Positions 63,488 through 64,000 of a stretch of DNA of 64,000 nt are shown here, piece after piece. The DNA comes from Euborellia annulipes. Lineage: Eukaryota; Arthropoda; Insecta; Dermaptera; Anisolabididae. The stretch covers positions 1 to 64,000 of the forward strand of contig JAKCPI010022026.1 of NCBI GenBank assembly GCA_023213315.1, read 5' to 3'. Numbering within the stretch: the stretch's first letter is position 1; each line of letters starts with the position of its first letter. Under the pieces are notes generated by a model, which was not told the origin of the DNA, did not search any database, and saw only the letters and a program-made list of their open reading frames with translations. The position numbers and the translations under genes are program-made.

Positions 63488-64000
63488 GATAACTCAAATA
63501 ACCGACAAAAGGGTGCCGAACCACGGATCCATCAATTTGTACTCGGTGTGCCCTTATTTCCCCCTCCCTCTTATTTCATCTTTTAAACTCTGAAAGTAAA
63601 GATATTCTCCTACACAAAATTTATTTTTAGTTTTTTTTTTCGGCATTTAGATTCAGTCCATATTTAATATTTAAATTAATTGGTATCCAATAAAATTTGA
63701 ATAAATTTTTTTTATGCAAGACGTGGAACGTTGAAAATTAATATTTATTAATTCACATTTCTGAATTGATTTCAAGAAGTAATCGAAAGGGATTCAAATG
63801 TGATTTAATAAATATGAATTATGTTTTTAAACAATTCATAGACTTTATATGATAGAGTAGACACAGGTATGGAGATCCAGATCTCCCCCCGATCTAAAGC
63901 TCAAAAAATAAATAAATTAAAAATATAGAGAAAGGAATATAGTGTTAATATTTTAAACATTTTATATTCTTTAAAATTTATTCATTTGTGGAGGGGGACG
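63488..64000. other. Stretch without a gene
   Basis: The last bases (AAAATTTATTCATTTGTGGA then G-run) resemble 14605-14655, suggesting the start of another G-run-bearing element that continues beyond the window. Confidence 0.4.

Overview
This window is strongly AT-rich eukaryotic DNA, almost entirely intergenic or intronic. Spliceosomal introns, 8-bp and TA target duplications, a tRNA-derived SINE and non-LTR retrotransposon tails point to an invertebrate animal. An arthropod is my best guess; the sequence does not identify the species. There are no operons, rRNA genes, CRISPR arrays or prophages, and I see no complete protein-coding gene. Nearly all open frames over 60 codons look like chance or transposon shadows.

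Gene signal. The minus strand carries six short, relatively GC-rich segments with good splice sites. Two related CpG-rich segments (about 57.2 kb and 56.0 kb) end in donors and look like duplicated alternative first exons. Internal exons follow at 37939-37864, 17443-17363, 16191-16065 and 14542-14440, running leftward. They are best explained as one transcription unit read right to left with very long, transposon-filled introns. The last exon has stops in all three frames, so at least part of the chain is untranslated. The main coding part, if any, would lie beyond position 1.

Mobile DNA. (1) Family A, an interspersed element of about 660 bp with some 18 copies or fragments, has a hairpin at each end, an asymmetric terminal inverted repeat and insertion into T-runs; it is most like a helentron-derived non-autonomous element. 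One copy can be compared with an empty site (41.6-43.1 kb). (2) Many short hAT-type elements have CAGTGGCGTA- or TAGRGNYCGG-like ends and 8-bp duplications, several perfect, often nested in family A. (3) There are TA-flanked mariner- and pogo-like elements, one with a decayed transposase zinc finger. (4) Large foldback elements are common, and several carry a hammerhead-ribozyme-like module near their arms, as known from Penelope-like retroelements. (5) Non-LTR retrotransposon remnants, a SINE family, microsatellites and homopolymer runs fill much of the rest.

Layout. 0-13 kb: foldbacks, family A, pogo and mariner. 13.3-17.5 kb: a LINE remnant, family A and three candidate exons. 18-33 kb: dense nested hAT elements and foldbacks. 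34-37 kb: a hammerhead-flanked inverted repeat and two family A copies. 37.8-38 kb: the best exon. 38-46 kb: hAT, a LINE tail and a duplicated segment split by family A. 47-54 kb: family A, a GC-rich foldback and a possible pseudogene. 55.9-57.3 kb: the duplicated first exons. 57-64 kb: mariner, hAT and family A copies.
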